The translations under genes were made by a program, and so were the position numbers. Under the pieces are notes generated by a model. It was given only the letters and a program-made list of their open reading frames with translations. It had not been told where the DNA came from and ran no database searches. Source: Lacinutrix jangbogonensis (lineage in GTDB: Bacteria > Bacteroidota > Bacteroidia > Flavobacteriales > Flavobacteriaceae). From it: a stretch of 64,000 nucleotides of DNA. Within the stretch, counting starts at the first letter, position 1, and every line of letters begins with the position of its first letter. The stretch covers positions 112,921-176,920 of the forward strand of contig NZ_JSWF01000016.1 of the NCBI RefSeq assembly GCF_000797445.1. Reading direction: 5' to 3'. Positions 62,340 through 64,000 of the stretch are shown here, in pieces.

Positions 62340-63083
62340 TTATAGTAAATTTTTATTAGTTTTAATATTTTCTATTTCCAATCCTAGAACCATTAACTTA
62401 TGAAACGTTGGTAATAGCGCTCCAGTTTCTGTTGTTGTCCAATCGCTCCATGATGCTTCCAATCCATCAATAGGTAAAATATCTACCCACATTTGAAAAC
62501 TTTTAGGTTTTCCATCGTCATTTAAATACCATAAATAGGAGTCTCCAGGTGTCGAACCACCGGAAGAATAAGTAACTAATAATGCTTTTTTATTATTTTC
62601 TAAAGTAACAATGCGTCTTGTTGTACCTTCATCAAATACCTTATAAGGAGCGACTAACCAAAAGGTGTCGTTATTAAAATATGCTAATGCTTTTTGAATG
62701 AGTTCTTGGTTTTCTTCACCTTCAATTTTGACGTCATCCTGAAACGTTTCGCTTTTAGAATTGTTATTTAAGTCTAAATTCACTTTATATTTTTTCCAGT
62801 AGACTTCACAGGTGTTTTTGGTTTTATTCCATTTATAATGATGACGTTTTTTAAAAGTAAATTCTATATAATCTGTTGCTTTATAGGCATTGTAATTTAA
62901 TGCGTTAAGCATTTTATTAGCTAAAACATCTGCTTGTGCAGTTTCTTCTCCAATAGGCAATTCTTCATTGTATTTGAAGTGAAGAAAACCATAGAGTAGA
63001 AGCGTAGGCAGAGTAAAAAAAACTACAACACCTGCTATTATTTTTAGACCCCATTTAAGTGTTAGTTTTTTCTTTTTTCTCAT
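62340..63083 (-). CDS. Membrane-anchored conserved hypothetical protein
   Basis: 247 residues. A basic start (MRKKKKLTLKWGLK) precedes one membrane helix (IIAGVVVFFTLPTLLLYGFL), with the rest most likely outside the inner membrane. The C-terminal domain is Lys- and aromatic-rich (YIEFTFKKRHHYKWNKTKNTC) and ends with W-S-D-W and L-P-T-F-H-K-L. I recognise no family. It lies downstream of the partial type IX substrate on the same strand, 63 bp away, and may be co-transcribed. Confidence 0.65.
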   Translation of the reverse strand: MRKKKKLTLKWGLKIIAGVVVFFTLPTLLLYGFLHFKYNEELPIGEETAQADVLANKMLNALNYNAYKATDYIEFTFKKRHHYKWNKTKNTCEVYWKKYKVNLDLNNNSKSETFQDDVKIEGEENQELIQKALAYFNNDTFWLVAPYKVFDEGTTRRIVTLENNKKALLVTYSSGGSTPGDSYLWYLNDDGKPKSFQMWVDILPIDGLEASWSDWTTTETGALLPTFHKLMVLGLEIENIKTNKNLL

Positions 63084-63146
63084 TTTACTAATTTTTAGCT
63101 TTAGTCAAATTTAGTATATTAAAATCTTAGTATTTACGAATTTCTT

Positions 63147-64000
63147 TTATCTCTTCAACGTAAAGTGAGCACGTATTGATTTCTTTTCATCTGTACTTGG
63201 TTCTCTGTATTCTAAAGTAAACCAGTAGTCGCTTGTTGGTACTGGATTGCCATTGTAAGTCCCATTCCATCCTGCACCTGTTGGACTTAATTGTTTTAGG
63301 AGTTTCCCATAACGATCGAAGATGTAAATCACAGCATCTGGTTGGTTACCAATAGCAGATATATTCCAAGTATCATTATAACCATCACCATTTGGTGTAA
63401 AGTAATGTGGGTAATCCATAACCATAATAGTTATTGTACTTTCTCCACAACCTATCCTATCTCTTACTGTTATGGTGTGCTGTCCTGCTGAAACATCTGT
63501 AAACGTGTACATACTATCGTTTGGCTCGTTGGTTTCCCAACTACCGCCATCTAGACTAAACTCGTATATTGCTATGGAGTTGTTTGTAGCATCGCTTGCA
63601 CTTGCTGTTACTGCAATATCGTGTTGGTCTGCAAAGGCTAAGCTTGTTACTTCTGCGTCTATTACTGGTGGCTCGCTTACTGTTACAAAAGTGTCTACTG
63701 GTATACTTGCGCATCCTGTAGCATTATCTGTAGCTATAACACTATAAGTACCGCCGCTTGTTGGCGCTATACTTGAACCTGTTTCACCTGGTAATATTGT
63801 ACCTTCTAATGACCATACAAAAGTATATAATGTAGCATCTAAGCCTGTGTCTATTACTGGCGAATTTATAATTTCTGTACCATTAGTATTGATACATAAT
63901 AAATACTCAGCCTCTAAAGTAAAGGATGGCATTGGATTGACTTGTAGGGTGATCTCTGCTGTTTCATAACAGGTAGAACTGTCTTGTTCATTGTCTATTA
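63147..64000 (-). CDS. Large secreted protein with T9SS type B sorting domain, 5' end cut off by window edge
   Basis: About 284 residues are visible, and the frame stays open to the right edge (63933-64000), so the gene begins outside. The visible portion has SprB-like and PKD-like repeats (for example F-V-W-S-L-E-G-T-I-L-P-G, Y-S-V-I-A-T-D-N-A-T-G-C) and a C-terminal type B domain: P-H-Y-F-T-P-N-G-D-G-Y-N-D-T-W-N near 180 and I-Y-I-F-D-R-Y-G-K-L-L-K-Q-L near 205, ending A-H-F-T-L-K-R. Type B proteins are exported by the type IX system and include adhesins such as SprB-like gliding proteins. Function of this one unknown. Confidence 0.85.
   Translation of the reverse strand, partial: IDNEQDSSTCYETAEITLQVNPMPSFTLEAEYLLCINTNGTEIINSPVIDTGLDATLYTFVWSLEGTILPGETGSSIAPTSGGTYSVIATDNATGCASIPVDTFVTVSEPPVIDAEVTSLAFADQHDIAVTASASDATNNSIAIYEFSLDGGSWETNEPNDSMYTFTDVSAGQHTITVRDRIGCGESTITIMVMDYPHYFTPNGDGYNDTWNISAIGNQPDAVIYIFDRYGKLLKQLSPTGAGWNGTYNGNPVPTSDYWFTLEYREPSTDEKKSIRAHFTLKR

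Noticed and set aside
1..64000. rRNA, tRNA, CRISPR, phage or insertion-sequence features
   Set aside because: None was recognised by reading. Small or divergent RNA genes could be missed without a covariance search.

Overview
The window looks like chromosome from a (probably marine) member of the Flavobacteriaceae, phylum Bacteroidota. DNA is AT-rich. Many predicted proteins are lipoproteins with a Cys-Ser-rich start, there are type IX secretion sorting domains (type A at 59461-62184, type B at 63147-64000), BspA-like repeats, Y_Y_Y-type sensor kinases and a fused alpha/beta 2-oxoacid dehydrogenase E1. No rRNA, tRNA, CRISPR array, prophage or insertion sequence was seen. Most of the window is ordinary chromosomal gene content.

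Layout. 1-7 kb: a cut-off unknown gene, a CIA30-domain protein, a repeat lipoprotein, miaE, an FAD amine oxidase and recG. 7-15 kb: a PNGase F-like glycoamidase gene with two lesions, a universal stress protein, an M1 aminopeptidase, a patatin and an FMN-binding glutamate-synthase-like protein. 15-31 kb, the most unusual part: a 691-bp regulatory gap, a giant secreted protein of about 2484 residues (metzincin-like protease plus five PKD/BspA modules), and two tandem paralogous sensor kinase/LuxR regulator pairs. 31-43 kb: UvrD-type helicase, esterase, Sua5, a decayed glyoxalase, a di-haem peroxidase, an OmpA lipoprotein, a GT2/DUF998/HsdR_N overlapping set, holA, and small genes. 43-64 kb: an exported pair, a methyltransferase, a second di-haem peroxidase, the fused E1, a dead M1-like/beta-barrel fusion, a LOG protein, uvrA split by one frameshift, and secreted proteins sorted by the type IX system.

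How it may fit together. The main candidate for something undescribed is the 15-31 kb block. A roughly 130-bp cassette occurs twice, at 15226-15355 and 27117-27245. Each copy has three TACGTA boxes at 20- and 10-bp spacing, a possible promoter, and a 15-bp, 3-nt-loop hairpin followed by a T-run on the minus strand. The box region is nearly identical between copies, while the hairpin stems differ in sequence but keep the same geometry. A third TACGTA pair lies about 90 bp before the giant gene. I infer that the NarL/LuxR regulators encoded here control the giant surface protein and perhaps a very small RNA; this is untested.

Three genes (PNGase F-like, glyoxalase-like, uvrA) each read correctly if one A is restored to an A-run. 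The glyoxalase is certainly decayed because it also has stops. The uvrA case could be a sequencing or assembly error.
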